This document shows positions 1-7,607 of a stretch of 39,704 bases of DNA, in pieces. Source of the stretch: an uncultured Bacteroidales bacterium (GTDB lineage Bacteria; Bacteroidota; Bacteroidia; Bacteroidales; Paludibacteraceae); contig ONIM01000014.1 of the NCBI GenBank assembly GCA_900317885.1, positions 1 through 39,704 of the forward strand. Reading direction: 5' to 3'. How positions within the stretch are numbered: position 1 is the first letter of the stretch; every line of letters starts with the position of its first letter. The position numbers and the translations under genes are program-made. The notes beneath the pieces were generated by a model. That model was given only the letters and a program-made list of their open reading frames with translations, ran no database searches and was not told the origin of the DNA.

Positions 1-98
1 AGGAAAAGCAAGCTTCTCCCGCGCTGCCCCTCGACTTGCATGTGTTAGGCCTGTCGCTAGCGTTCATCCTGAGCCAGGATCAAACTCTTCGTTGTAAA
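1..98 (-). rRNA. rrs: 16S ribosomal RNA, 5' end only
   Basis: The reverse complement carries the universal 16S start AGAGTTTGATCCTGGCTCAG, followed by a Bacteroidales-like stretch (GATGAACGCTAGCGACAGGC, then AACACATGCAAGTCGAG). Only the first hundred or so bases of the gene are present; the rest lies beyond the left edge. The mature 5' end is set near 96-98 by analogy with Bacteroides and is approximate. The stretch is too short to place the organism below order level. Confidence 0.97.
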
Positions 99-162
99 AA
101 GAAATTATAAGATAGCTCAGAATAATCGAATTTATCAAGTGTAGAATTTTTAGGGAACTCAC

Positions 163-204
163 AAGTGAAAATGTTTCATGGCGCAAGGCCATGGACTTTC
201 ACTT
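163..204 (-). promoter_or_regulatory. Stem-loop in the 16S rRNA leader
   Basis: AAGTGAAA (163-170) pairs perfectly with TTTCACTT (197-204). Inside it, CATGGC (177-182) pairs with GCCATG (188-193) around a 5-nt loop. The element lies between the rRNA promoter and the 16S 5' end, so it is transcribed as leader RNA. A role in pre-rRNA processing or antitermination is inferred from position only. Confidence 0.6.
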
Positions 205-312
205 CGTATTCAGTTCTTGTACTACATCTTGTTATGAATAGACATTCTTTCAAAGATCACTGTTTTGCTTGGGCTCATTTGGAAGTGTTCCATTTTTGAG
301 CGAAAGCGGATG

Positions 313-344
313 CAAAGGTACAACAAATTTTTGAATTGACCAAA
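313..344 (-). promoter_or_regulatory. Bacteroidota-type promoter of the rRNA operon
   Basis: On the minus strand the -7 box TACCTTTG (313-320) lies exactly 20 bp from the -33 box TTTG (341-344), a perfect match to the Bacteroidota primary-sigma consensus. Transcription should start near 306, giving a leader of about 200 nt before 16S. T-rich tracts lie just upstream at 350-390. The rest of 345-480 shows no gene. Confidence 0.85.
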
Positions 345-480
345 TATTTTTGCATTTTTTTTTACTTTTTTTTCACTTTTTTTTGAGGCAATTTTATAAA
401 GTACTGAAAATAAGCGATTTATGATTTTGCATATTTTTAACGATTTTGGAAGATTGAAGGCAATAGTGGATTTTTGGCAT

Positions 481-511
481 AAAAAAAGTCCCCTTCGACA
501 GGAAGGAGACT
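481..511 (-). terminator. Rho-independent terminator of the pfkA-Omp28 operon
   Basis: Read on the minus strand, a 10-bp stem with one G-U pair (AGTCTCCTTC with GAAGGGGACT) surrounds a 5-nt loop and runs into a T tract (481-486). It follows the Omp28 gene at 578 and precedes the rRNA promoter, so it should separate the two transcription units. Confidence 0.85.
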
Positions 512-577
512 CTACGCACGTGTGTATAATAAGGAACGCGCGCGGGCGCGCTACACGCGAGACTAATCGGGTTCGCC

Positions 578-1984
578 CTAAAGGATGCATTTATTCATTC
601 GACGTACAGGAACGGCACTTTGCGGAATGGTCAACGGCGCACCGGAAAGATGAATTTCCGAGCCATTGAAGGTGGTTCCATCGATTGTCCATCCATCTTT
701 ATTGATAATCATGGAACCGGAATTAATCAGCCATTGTGCCTGGGGATTGAGGTAGCCTTGGGCGAAATAGGACTTATCGGTAAAATAGAACCGGCTACCA
801 TATATCTGTGCTTCCTCGTCATCGCGGGTACCGGCAATAACGGTATTCGGTTCTTCAGAGGCGTTAATCTGGAAAGTACCGGTAGGCAAAGCAGGTTTAT
901 CCTCATAAGGCATAACCAGATAGAGTTGTACAAAGGGGATGCAAGGTGTTTGACCGACCGAAACGGAGTAAGAGGTGTTGTATGCCTGGATGGTCCACAA
1001 AACAAGTCCATCGGACGGATACGATTCGCTGTAGGCATAAGAAACGGCGAGTGTATCTCGCTCTCTTTTGGAGAAGTCCTGAGGCGAAGAAGTAGCGTCC
1101 GGTTCGGGATAATAATCCGGAACGGGCACAGGAGTGATACCGCCGTGACGGATGTCTGCCCCACCCTTTGTGCCTTCTACAACGGGTTTCTGAGCCGCCT
1201 GAACGACAGGTTGGAACTCTTCGGAAAGGAAAGCGACGACCATACAATTCTCGGGTACCCAAGCGTCTTTGAGGGTGAGGGTATATTCCGCCTTATAATG
1301 ACGCGTGCTATCCACGAGCAGTTCGTCTCCTTTAGCGTTGGTGAGAATGGCGCGGACAGCGTTGGTATGGCGGAACTCTTTCCATCCCTCGAAGGAATTA
1401 TAGTAGTCGGCCTGCGTATCGATCATACCGGATTCTTTGATCATGACCGTGAGGTTAAGACTCGGGTAATCCTGTTTGCATAAAGCACCGGAGACCGTAA
1501 CTTTCAGTTCACGCGAAGAGGGATCGTAGGTGTTTTGGATATTCACCGACGCGTAAGTCGTTTTCTCAAATTGCGATTTATCCACGCTCGGGAGATAGCC
1601 CGGATGGAAGACCACAGCACTTCGCTTAATACTACCCTCCGTGTAAGACGTTTTCGCACGGTTAACGGTCATAGCGGGAGCTCCGTCAACCTTGAGAGAA
1701 TTGGTGATAATCTTACTTCCGGTAATAGTGAAATGGTCCTGACTATAGCCGTAGTGGTGAAGAACGAGGATGAAATTGGTGTCATTCTCCATAAACTCAC
1801 GAATACAGTTCATGCCGTAAGGACAATAACCGCAGGATTGTCCGGTAAACTCCTCGATGAGGTGTTTCTTAGGGAATGATTCGGGGATGGGCTCCGGTTG
1901 CGGTTTTGGTTCGTCTTTGGGTTCACAAGCCGTGAGCGCCAAGAAGGCAAAACTCAGCGCGAGGAAAGGAAAGAAATGTTTCAT
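578..1984 (-). CDS. Omp28-related outer-membrane lipoprotein with thioredoxin-like domain
   Basis: This 468-residue protein begins with a lipoprotein signal; the lipobox LTAC puts the lipidated cysteine at 20, followed by a Pro/Glu-rich linker. A thioredoxin-like fold begins near residue 40 with EEFTGQSCGYCP (Cys51, Cys54), the signature of the Omp28 family. The last third is a separate beta-rich domain common in longer Bacteroidales homologues. Its function is unknown; the CxxC suggests redox or binding work at the cell surface. The ATG overlaps the upstream stop by 4 nt (1981-1984), so translation is probably coupled. It is the last gene of the operon that starts at pfkA, and a strong terminator follows at 481-511. 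Confidence 0.85.
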   Translation of the reverse strand: MKHFFPFLALSFAFLALTACEPKDEPKPQPEPIPESFPKKHLIEEFTGQSCGYCPYGMNCIREFMENDTNFILVLHHYGYSQDHFTITGSKIITNSLKVDGAPAMTVNRAKTSYTEGSIKRSAVVFHPGYLPSVDKSQFEKTTYASVNIQNTYDPSSRELKVTVSGALCKQDYPSLNLTVMIKESGMIDTQADYYNSFEGWKEFRHTNAVRAILTNAKGDELLVDSTRHYKAEYTLTLKDAWVPENCMVVAFLSEEFQPVVQAAQKPVVEGTKGGADIRHGGITPVPVPDYYPEPDATSSPQDFSKRERDTLAVSYAYSESYPSDGLVLWTIQAYNTSYSVSVGQTPCIPFVQLYLVMPYEDKPALPTGTFQINASEEPNTVIAGTRDDEEAQIYGSRFYFTDKSYFAQGYLNPQAQWLINSGSMIINKDGWTIDGTTFNGSEIHLSGAPLTIPQSAVPVRRMNKCIL

Positions 1985-2508
1985 AAGATTGTATAAGTTT
2001 TTGAATCGTTAACAATATATAAGATGCCGTTTTCCAGCACTTTACGGAAGGAATTATCGGAAGAAGGAAGGTTCTCGACACCCTCTGCCGAATAGGTATA
2101 ACGCACGCGAATGACGCGTGTATCCGTGCCGTCGGAGAAGGTATAAGTGATGGTGAGGTCGGAGTTAGGCGCCGGATAATAATGTCCGTACCAAGAGGAA
2201 GGACCAGAGGGAGAGAAGTTCAGAATCTGCTGCGTTTCTCCGTTTCCGGGTACACACTGACCACAACAGAACTCATCGGAGAGCCCTGCAGCAGGGCGAT
2301 CAATGGTAACAGTAAGTTGGGAAGATGTCAGTAAATCACCCTCCAGCGTCATGACAGGTTCACCGGTGAAGAAGTCAATCTCCGCCTCCGTGACGGTGAT
2401 ATCCAATCCTTCCTCGGGCACATTGCCGTAGCCGTCAATAGAAAGGATGAGTGCGTGTGCGTTAAGGCACAGCAGGAGAAGGGGTAAAAGTAGAAATTTT
2501 CGTTTCAT
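1981..2508 (-). CDS. Small secreted protein of the Omp28 operon, function unknown
   Basis: It encodes 175 residues with a clear Sec signal peptide (MKRKFLLLPLLLLCLNAHA). The mature part is beta-rich and holds a cysteine cluster CCGQC. The C-terminus (KVLENGILYIVNDSKTYTIL) resembles the end segment of many Bacteroidales exported proteins, possibly a short sorting-type tail. The frame is open further upstream, but the signal peptide fixes the start at 2508; an ATG two codons earlier (2514) is also possible. The start lies inside the upstream Omp28-like gene (47-nt overlap) and the stop overlaps the next start by 4 nt, so it is tightly embedded in the operon. No family was recognised with confidence. 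Confidence 0.7.
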   Translation of the reverse strand: MKRKFLLLPLLLLCLNAHALILSIDGYGNVPEEGLDITVTEAEIDFFTGEPVMTLEGDLLTSSQLTVTIDRPAAGLSDEFCCGQCVPGNGETQQILNFSPSGPSSWYGHYYPAPNSDLTITYTFSDGTDTRVIRVRYTYSAEGVENLPSSDNSFRKVLENGILYIVNDSKTYTIL

Positions 2509-3283
2509 AAGCATTCCAAATATAGTTATTTTGTGCATCGATGACAAGAGCCACGACGCTGTAGTTAGCGGGATTAGCGTTGGGAGGAAGGATAAACGTA
2601 GCACTATCGCGTCCGTCCACCAGATAGCGCCCAAGAGGTTCGCCGTTCGCAGCGTCGCGCAGGAGATGGCGGTGCACATAATGGGTACTAACCGAGCCAT
2701 CCGGCATGGCCTGGACGCCGATGAGGCTATCCTCCACGAGCCAAATAGCCAAGCGCGGAAGGAGGAGTTCGAAATCCGATATGACACAATGCGTAGTGAG
2801 CGAATGGGTCTGCGAGTCGTACGTCAGTTCCGCCGTGATATCCGGCGCATAAAGGGTGTCCGCCATCGCTTGGCCTACAAGATACGGCCAATCGGAAGCG
2901 TCCGAGAGATAGCCGTCAGAGGACGGAAGGAGGTCAATATTGCCTATCGGGAAAGGCGTAGAAGGCGTGCCGCCGAGGAACTGATAGACGGAATCCGAAG
3001 CGGGACATGTATAGTCGTAAAGGCCTTGCGTAAAGGGGTTAGAGGCCGGATGGAGCGAGACGAGGATGAGTTGGTCGCCGTAGAGAGCTTGAAGCGAAGC
3101 GGCAGTAGAGGCTGCTTCGGGACAATTGACGCAACGGAATCCCGTAAAGTCCAGCAAGACATGCCTGCGGGTGGAGCCAATCGGCGCTGGGACGGGGATG
3201 AGTTGCCCCTGCTCGGGGATGAGTTCACAGCCCGTGAAGAGCAGCAAGAGAGCCAAGATATATATACAAAGACGCTTTACCAT
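2462..3283 (-). CDS. Short Omp28-like thioredoxin-fold lipoprotein
   Basis: The product has 273 residues with a lipoprotein signal (lipobox FTGC, Cys19). A thioredoxin-like domain starts near residue 41 with LLDFTGFRCVNCPEA (Cys51, Cys54), the same layout as the 468-residue Omp28 protein two genes downstream. It lacks that paralogue's extra C-terminal domain. It overlaps the DUF6029 stop by 7 nt and the downstream start by 47 nt. Two Omp28 paralogues around one small Cys-rich secreted protein suggest they work on the same envelope substrate, but that is inference. Confidence 0.8.
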   Translation of the reverse strand: MVKRLCIYILALLLLFTGCELIPEQGQLIPVPAPIGSTRRHVLLDFTGFRCVNCPEAASTAASLQALYGDQLILVSLHPASNPFTQGLYDYTCPASDSVYQFLGGTPSTPFPIGNIDLLPSSDGYLSDASDWPYLVGQAMADTLYAPDITAELTYDSQTHSLTTHCVISDFELLLPRLAIWLVEDSLIGVQAMPDGSVSTHYVHRHLLRDAANGEPLGRYLVDGRDSATFILPPNANPANYSVVALVIDAQNNYIWNAYETKISTFTPSPAVP

Positions 3284-4935
3284 GAGAAGTTATAACTTAG
3301 AGTTAGTCCCTGCTGGCGGGGTATATAACGACAGACGCCTCCGGAGCAATGGAATCCTTCGCGGGTCTTGGTATAACCGAGGGAAAGGCGATGGGCTCCG
3401 TTGGTATAAGTAGCGGAGAAAGAGTAGAAATGCTCGTTCGTCGCTTCGGGGGCATGACCTATATTATAGAGCCAATCAGCAGAGAGAGTGAGACAGCGGT
3501 AGAGCGTCAGCTCATAGAGCGCAAAGAGCCATTGACCATCGAAATGCGGGGTATAGAGGTACTGGAGTTCGCCTCGCATGGAGACGTTGGAGTTGACCTG
3601 GAAACGCGCATCGAGGACCGCTATTCCCGAGCGGACAAGACCGCCATGCCCTTCTACGACGGTGAGGTTGATAGCCTGGTACATGAGCATCGCATTGAGC
3701 CACCAGCGTTTGGAGAGACGTTTATTGAGTTCGATGTTGATGTCCGTGTAATATTCGCCCTCGCGGGAAGTATCCATCGCCCAACTGCCTGGACTCGCGA
3801 GGCCGCGGATATGCGATGCTGCGAAGGCAAGAGTCGTACCATACTTACCGCCGAAACGGGACTTGCGGGGCCATGTATAACGCAACTCAGTCTGGAAAGC
3901 CCATTCGCCGTCAGCATAACGCGTGGCGTAGCCGTTGAGCGCCGGGAGATGGTAGGTATGCTGCTTATCGAACGCCGGCAGGAGGTTGAGTCGTCCGGCA
4001 ACGCCGTAAAACTCGCTTTGCGAGCGGAAAGACATATTATCCGAGCGCTTCATCTGCGCCAGCAAAGAGAGTCCGCGGCGGGAATACGAGAGCGAAGCCA
4101 GGAGTGCGTCTCCGTGGCGGTATGAGAAGTCATTCTCGGTTGCGGGGTTATTGGCCTTATAAGCATATTCGACGAGGACGTCCCACCCTTTCCATTGCCA
4201 CTCCGTGCGGACATCCCCTGCTCCCACCCACTGCGGGAGGTTATAGCGGTATAGATGGCCGTCAGAGACCGTAAGGATGGTGTCCGGGCGTTCGTAGCGA
4301 GAGACATAGGAGCCGCCGAGCATGAAATTCATGCCCAGGTCCCGCATTTTAGGAGACCAAGACTCGAAATGCAACTCGAGATCGGAACCAAGGACGGCGT
4401 CTTGGGTATAGTTCCAACCGAAGGCATGGTCCTTATAGCAGTTCCAATAGCGGCGTTGCTTGCCGCCGAGGAGCGTCAGGTGTACGCCACGATCGGGCAT
4501 AAGGTCGAATTTTGCCCCGCGGAGAGCGCCATCGATACCGAGCGAGCGGTCCTCGTAGAGGTTGAGAATGAGTCCCGAACCAAACTGCGCGTAGACGTCG
4601 CCGATGGTGAAATCGCCGAAATCGAAGTTCGCTTCGAGGCTGATATGGCTGATGCCATAGCCCTTGAAATCTGGGTCGTAGCCGGGCAAAGGCCACTGAG
4701 TCAGCTCTGCGCGGGTCGAGGCCCGGAGGCTGTGAAAATGCGCAGAGTTAGAGTCATTGAGGTAATGGACGGAGAAATCCACGTACGAGTTCGAGCCGTA
4801 GTACCAGGGCTTGTGCTCCAAGAGACCGTCATGCTGGATGGCACCGGAGACATAGACGGTGTCATTCGCCTTTAGTGTACAAAGTACAAGGCACAATGTA
4901 CAAAGGAGGAGTATGGAGCGGAGAGGGGATTGCAA
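3277..4935 (-). CDS. DUF6029-type outer-membrane beta-barrel protein
   Basis: It encodes 552 residues with a signal peptide, then amphipathic beta-strands rich in Tyr and Trp, ending in an aromatic residue (LTLSYNFSW) as outer-membrane barrels do. The pattern matches the DUF6029 family of Bacteroidota, whose function is unknown. No ATG lies between the in-frame stop upstream and the signal peptide, so TTG at 4933-4935 is the likely start. The h-region is encoded by a heptamer repeat (4871-4905). It sits between tlpA and Omp28-like genes, suggesting a surface complex. The family call is from memory of the motif pattern and should be read as probable. Confidence 0.72.
   Translation of the reverse strand: MQSPLRSILLLCTLCLVLCTLKANDTVYVSGAIQHDGLLEHKPWYYGSNSYVDFSVHYLNDSNSAHFHSLRASTRAELTQWPLPGYDPDFKGYGISHISLEANFDFGDFTIGDVYAQFGSGLILNLYEDRSLGIDGALRGAKFDLMPDRGVHLTLLGGKQRRYWNCYKDHAFGWNYTQDAVLGSDLELHFESWSPKMRDLGMNFMLGGSYVSRYERPDTILTVSDGHLYRYNLPQWVGAGDVRTEWQWKGWDVLVEYAYKANNPATENDFSYRHGDALLASLSYSRRGLSLLAQMKRSDNMSFRSQSEFYGVAGRLNLLPAFDKQHTYHLPALNGYATRYADGEWAFQTELRYTWPRKSRFGGKYGTTLAFAASHIRGLASPGSWAMDTSREGEYYTDINIELNKRLSKRWWLNAMLMYQAINLTVVEGHGGLVRSGIAVLDARFQVNSNVSMRGELQYLYTPHFDGQWLFALYELTLYRCLTLSADWLYNIGHAPEATNEHFYSFSATYTNGAHRLSLGYTKTREGFHCSGGVCRYIPRQQGLTLSYNFSW
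4871..4905 (-). repeat. Heptamer repeat (CNTTGTA type) inside a signal-peptide coding region
   Basis: On the minus strand the 7-bp units are CTTTGTA, CATTGTG, CCTTGTA, CTTTGTA and CACTAAA. They encode most of the hydrophobic core (LCTLCLVLCTLK) of the DUF6029 signal peptide. Confidence 0.7.
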
Positions 4936-4962
4936 ATTTATGATTTAGGATTTAGGATTTAT
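4935..4962 (-). repeat. Heptamer repeat filling the tlpA/DUF6029 gap
   Basis: On the plus strand the units are AATTTAT, GATTTAG, GATTTAG and GATTTAT (4935-4962). The block spans the whole gap between the two genes: the tlpA stop (4959-4961) lies inside it and the TTG start of the next gene abuts it. Confidence 0.75.
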
Positions 4963-5429
4963 TTGAGGTATTTGCGGATCTCGAGTTCTTCGCCGTCCAT
5001 GTATCCGGCATGGTTATAAACGATCTCTCCTCTGGAATTGAGGACAAAGAGATGCGGGACGTTCTGGACGTTCATCGCCCTTTTGAGCGTACCGTTTGGG
5101 TCCAGCAGAACGTGATACTCCCAGCCGTTGCCGTCCACCAGAGGCATCACTTTCTGGGCATCCTGCGCCTGATCAATGGAGACAATGTACATCTCCACGC
5201 CCGTCTCATCCTGCCAATCGGGATAGAGGTCTTCGATGGCGTTGAGTTCGCGCATACAGGGCTTACACCAGGTCGCGAAGAAAGAGATGATCACCGGCTT
5301 GCCGGTTTTGGCGAGGTCTTCGATATTGACAGAACGTCCCTTCGGGTCCCGCAACGTGACATCCGGAAGGACGGCATTTGCGGCTACCGCGCAGAGGACG
5401 AAGAAGAGACAAATAAAGAGTTTTTTCAT
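4959..5429 (-). CDS. TlpA-like secreted thioredoxin (thiol-disulfide oxidoreductase)
   Basis: It encodes 156 residues with an N-terminal signal peptide (cleavage likely after ANA near residue 19) and no lipobox. The thioredoxin/AhpC-TSA-like fold shows the redox site TWCKPC (Cys55, Cys58) and the cis-Pro segment VPHLFVL. It probably reduces or shuffles disulfides in the periplasm. The frame is open upstream, but this ATG is the one followed by the signal peptide. It lies 25 nt after pfkA with no terminator between, and is followed by the DUF6029 barrel and two CxxC lipoproteins, which are candidate clients. Confidence 0.88.
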   Translation of the reverse strand: MKKLFICLFFVLCAVAANAVLPDVTLRDPKGRSVNIEDLAKTGKPVIISFFATWCKPCMRELNAIEDLYPDWQDETGVEMYIVSIDQAQDAQKVMPLVDGNGWEYHVLLDPNGTLKRAMNVQNVPHLFVLNSRGEIVYNHAGYMDGEELEIRKYLK

Positions 5430-5454
5430 ATAAAGAATTTTTTTTGATGGTGGT

Positions 5455-6438
5455 TTACAGGCTGAGAACCTGGAGGGCCTGCCATTTATCGTCCTTGATA
5501 TCTTTTTTCTCTTTGATGGCTTTAGAGAGAGGCACGTAGACGACTTCTCCGTTTTGGAGTCCAACCATGATCGAGCGCTGCTCCTCGAGGAGTGCTTGTA
5601 CTGCGGCACAGCCGAAACGGGAAGCAAGAATACGATCAAAAGCCGTCGGCGAACCGCCTCGTTGGAGGTGTCCCAGGATGGTGACACGCGTGCCATACTC
5701 AGGGTGGCTCTGCTCAATGACCTTCGCCACCGCCTGTGCTCCGCCGGGGATAGCGTGCTCCTGAACAAGGACGATTCCGCTGTTTTTATGTTTGCGGCGT
5801 CCTTGTCCGATGGCCGCCTCTAACTGTTCCTCGAGAGTTGCGCGTTCGGGAATGATGGCCGCTTCGGCTCCGGCAGCAATGGCTGCATTGAGGGTAAGAA
5901 AGCCTGCATCGCGTCCCATGACCTCGACAAGGAAGAGGCGTTCGTGGCTGGTACCGGTGTCACGGAGTTTGTCCACACATTCCATGATCGTATTGAGGGC
6001 GGTGTCGTAACCGATGGTGGAATCCGTACCCCAGAGGTCGTTGTCGATCGTTCCAGGAATGCCGATAATAGGGATATTATACTCTTGCGCGAGCAGGCGA
6101 GCGCCGGTAAAAGAGCCATCGCCGCCGATGACAATCAGGGCGTCAATCTGCTCTTTTTTGAGGGTTTCGTAAGCTCTTTTGCGTCCCTCGGGAGTCTTGA
6201 ACTCCTCGCTGCGTGCGGATTTGAGGATCGTACCTCCGCGCTGGATGATTCCGCTCACATCCTGGGTTGTGAACTCCTGTACCTCATCGTCCATGAGGCC
6301 TTTGTAACCACGGAAGATCGCTTTGACGCGAATGTTGTTTGCGATGGCAGCACGTGTGACAGCCCGCACGGCAGCGTTCATACCCGGGGCATCGCCACCT
6401 GAGGTGAGTACTCCGATTGTTTTGATTTTATATTCCAT
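5455..6438 (-). CDS. pfkA: ATP-dependent 6-phosphofructokinase
   Basis: The 327-residue product phosphorylates fructose 6-phosphate to fructose 1,6-bisphosphate, the committed step of glycolysis. It has the family's usual length and motifs: [10 protein letters not shown] (13-22), the nucleotide loop GGDGS (105-109), the catalytic PGTIDND (128-134), [11 protein letters not shown] (137-147) and MGRDAG (174-179). Gly in GGDG and in PGTIDND indicates ATP rather than pyrophosphate as donor. Its promoter lies inside the end of sprT (6488-6519), and a perfect 20-bp palindrome sits in its leader. It is first in an operon whose other genes are envelope redox and surface proteins, an unusual pairing. 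Confidence 0.96.
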   Translation of the reverse strand: MEYKIKTIGVLTSGGDAPGMNAAVRAVTRAAIANNIRVKAIFRGYKGLMDDEVQEFTTQDVSGIIQRGGTILKSARSEEFKTPEGRKRAYETLKKEQIDALIVIGGDGSFTGARLLAQEYNIPIIGIPGTIDNDLWGTDSTIGYDTALNTIMECVDKLRDTGTSHERLFLVEVMGRDAGFLTLNAAIAAGAEAAIIPERATLEEQLEAAIGQGRRKHKNSGIVLVQEHAIPGGAQAVAKVIEQSHPEYGTRVTILGHLQRGGSPTAFDRILASRFGCAAVQALLEEQRSIMVGLQNGEVVYVPLSKAIKEKKDIKDDKWQALQVLSL

Positions 6439-6453
6439 AATGATATGTTTTTA

Positions 6454-6473
6454 ATCGACCATGCATGGTCGAT
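6454..6473 (-). promoter_or_regulatory. Perfect 20-bp palindrome in the pfkA leader
   Basis: ATCGACCATGCATGGTCGAT is fully self-complementary. It lies between the pfkA promoter and start codon, and just after the sprT stop. It has no T tract, so it is not a standard terminator. It shares the core CCATGCATGG with the era terminator at 12209-12228. It may be an operator or an RNA hairpin; the function is unknown. Confidence 0.55.
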
Positions 6474-6487
6474 GCATTAATTTTGTG

Positions 6488-6519
6488 CAAAGGTACTACT
6501 TTTTTTTGATTTACGCAAG
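6488..6519 (-). promoter_or_regulatory. Promoter of pfkA, embedded in sprT
   Basis: The -7 box TACCTTTG (6488-6495) lies 20 bp from a -33 box CTTG (6516-6519) on the minus strand. The -7 box is within the last codons of sprT (SSTFAQN), so the promoter and the end of that protein share bases. Confidence 0.75.
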
Positions 6520-6746
6520 AAATATGCCTCAATTTGTTCTTTTTTTTCAGGATAAAGTTCGAGAAGTTGTTCTTTGGAGAGGCGATAGGAGATGGTGACA
6601 TGCCGGTTGCCATCGGCATTGATGCGCGCCATCTCACGGCGAAAGAGCCGGCCGTGAGAGGATGTGTCACGAAGCTGATTGACCGCGATATAATAATGGA
6701 TCATCTCATGGAGGATGGTGTCCTGGATGAGGTCTTCGGGGAGGTC

Positions 6747-6796
6747 GATGCGCGTGTTGATGCGGAGGACGGATGCGCGTGTTGATGCGGAGGACG
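6747..6796. repeat. Perfect 25-bp tandem duplication
   Basis: Two identical 25-bp copies (6747-6771 and 6772-6796) stand head to tail inside sprT. The length is not a multiple of three, and both copies encode the same VLRINTRI segment in two frames. Confidence 0.97.
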
Positions 6797-6969
6797 AAGT
6801 TCTCGTTGCGAAGCGGTCCAAAGAGCCACGAGCGGCGGGTAAAAGTCACTTTGCCGAGGAAGGTGCGCGCGTTCGAGAGTTTGATCGGAATCGGTGGCAG
6901 GGAAGAAGCAAAGAAACGTGCGTTGAACTCGTCAAAGCAGGATTGTATGTAAGGGATGGTGGGGGTCAA

Positions 6970-7026
6970 TGATGATTTAGGATTTAGGATTTATGATTTC
7001 AAATTTAGGATTTATGATTTAGGATT
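6970..7026. repeat. Heptamer repeat between sprT and the upstream gene
   Basis: The 7-bp units GATTTAG, GATTTAT and variants fill the gap between the stop of the upstream gene (7019-7021) and the TTG start of sprT. It is the same family as 4935-4962, also next to a TTG start. Confidence 0.75.
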
Positions 7027-7366
7027 GAAAAGGATTCATCTGTTTAAAGTCATGAATGAGGGAATTGAACTTCCAGGCACGCGAGGTGGCGTACGTCTTG
7101 CCGTTGGAGGCGACGTGTTTTGCGGCCTCGAAGTCGGATTTCAGTTGGGCTTTGTCCTCGGGAGAGGTCAAGAGTTTGAGTTGGGAGTTGGCATACTTGA
7201 AGGCAGCGGAGTTCCATTGCTGGCGAGGAGATTGATTTTTCTGGTAGTTTTCCTCGCGTGTACGGTAAAATTGCTTGCCGTTTCGCATGTAAAAATAGCC
7301 ACTGTCACGGCCGTTGGTCTTGCCGTGGATTTGCTCGATGCCGGATGATGTTTTAATTTCTGACAT
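7019..7366 (-). CDS. Small conserved hypothetical protein, 115 residues
   Basis: This is a polar, basic protein with no signal peptide or membrane segment. It starts MSEIKTSSGIEQIHGKTNGR and has a Tyr/Gln/Asn-rich middle (YFYMRNGKQFYRTREENY). It is probably cytoplasmic. I do not recognise the family; the look is of a short Bacteroidales-specific protein, perhaps nucleic-acid binding given its charge. It has its own promoter at 7535-7566 and a roughly 160-nt leader holding an 11-bp repeat array and an AT-rich inverted repeat. Its stop codon lies inside a heptamer repeat and sprT follows directly. Confidence 0.7.
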   Translation of the reverse strand: MSEIKTSSGIEQIHGKTNGRDSGYFYMRNGKQFYRTREENYQKNQSPRQQWNSAAFKYANSQLKLLTSPEDKAQLKSDFEAAKHVASNGKTYATSRAWKFNSLIHDFKQMNPFQS

Positions 7367-7388
7367 AAAAAGAGGACTTTTTTAAAGG

Positions 7389-7414
7389 TATATTATATAT
7401 AAATATATAATATA
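7389..7414. repeat. AT-only perfect inverted repeat
   Basis: TATATTATATAT (7389-7400) and ATATATAATATA (7403-7414) are exact reverse complements across 2 bp. The element lies just before the start codon of the 115-residue gene, in its leader, where it could form a weak hairpin over the start region. Confidence 0.6.
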
Positions 7415-7469
7415 GTATTGTACATAAATTTGGGCTCGTTTGGGGCGTAACAGGTAAGTTACGTTGGCT

Positions 7470-7513
7470 TTGACTGTCGCTTGACCGTCGTTTGACCGTC
7501 GCTTGACCGTCGT
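7470..7513. repeat. Four-copy 11-bp tandem repeat in a leader region
   Basis: The units TTGACTGTCGC, TTGACCGTCGT, TTGACCGTCGC and TTGACCGTCGT (consensus TTGACYGTCGY) lie between the promoter at 7535-7566 and the gene starting at 7366. The 11-bp period puts copies on nearly the same helical face. Confidence 0.85.
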
Positions 7514-7534
7514 TCCAAGTCTTGAAATCGGGTG

Positions 7535-7566
7535 CAAAGGTACAACAAAAAAATGGAATATGCAAG
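7535..7566 (-). promoter_or_regulatory. Promoter of the 115-residue hypothetical gene
   Basis: On the minus strand the -7 box TACCTTTG (7535-7542) lies 20 bp from -33 CTTG (7563-7566). Start is expected near 7528. Confidence 0.75.
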
Positions 7567-7607
7567 GGAAATGGGGATTTTTTAAGAAAAATAGGCCACT
7601 TTATGCC

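Larger units (their letters stand above)
6477..6969 (-). pseudogene. SprT-like zinc protein, frame broken by a 25-bp tandem duplication
   Basis: The N-terminal half (from 6969, MTPTIPYIQSCFDEFNARFF...) and the C-terminal half (zinc site HEMIH, then RLSKEQLLELYPEKKEQIEA) lie in different frames. The break falls at a perfect 25-bp direct duplication (6747-6771 and 6772-6796). Taking out one copy restores one frame of exactly 156 codons including the stop, about the expected size for small SprT-like proteins. The start is TTG (6967-6969); no in-frame ATG is available. SprT-like proteins bear a metalloprotease-type HExxH; the cellular role of this branch is not settled. The last codons also form the pfkA promoter. 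A sequencing or assembly error is a real alternative. Confidence 0.85.

Noticed and set aside
222-669. Two open frames across the rRNA upstream region
   Set aside because: They run through the rRNA promoter, T-rich tracts and the operon terminator, and look like no protein.
7470-7513. CRISPR-like array
   Set aside because: Copies are 11 bp with no spacers, and no cas gene is in the window.
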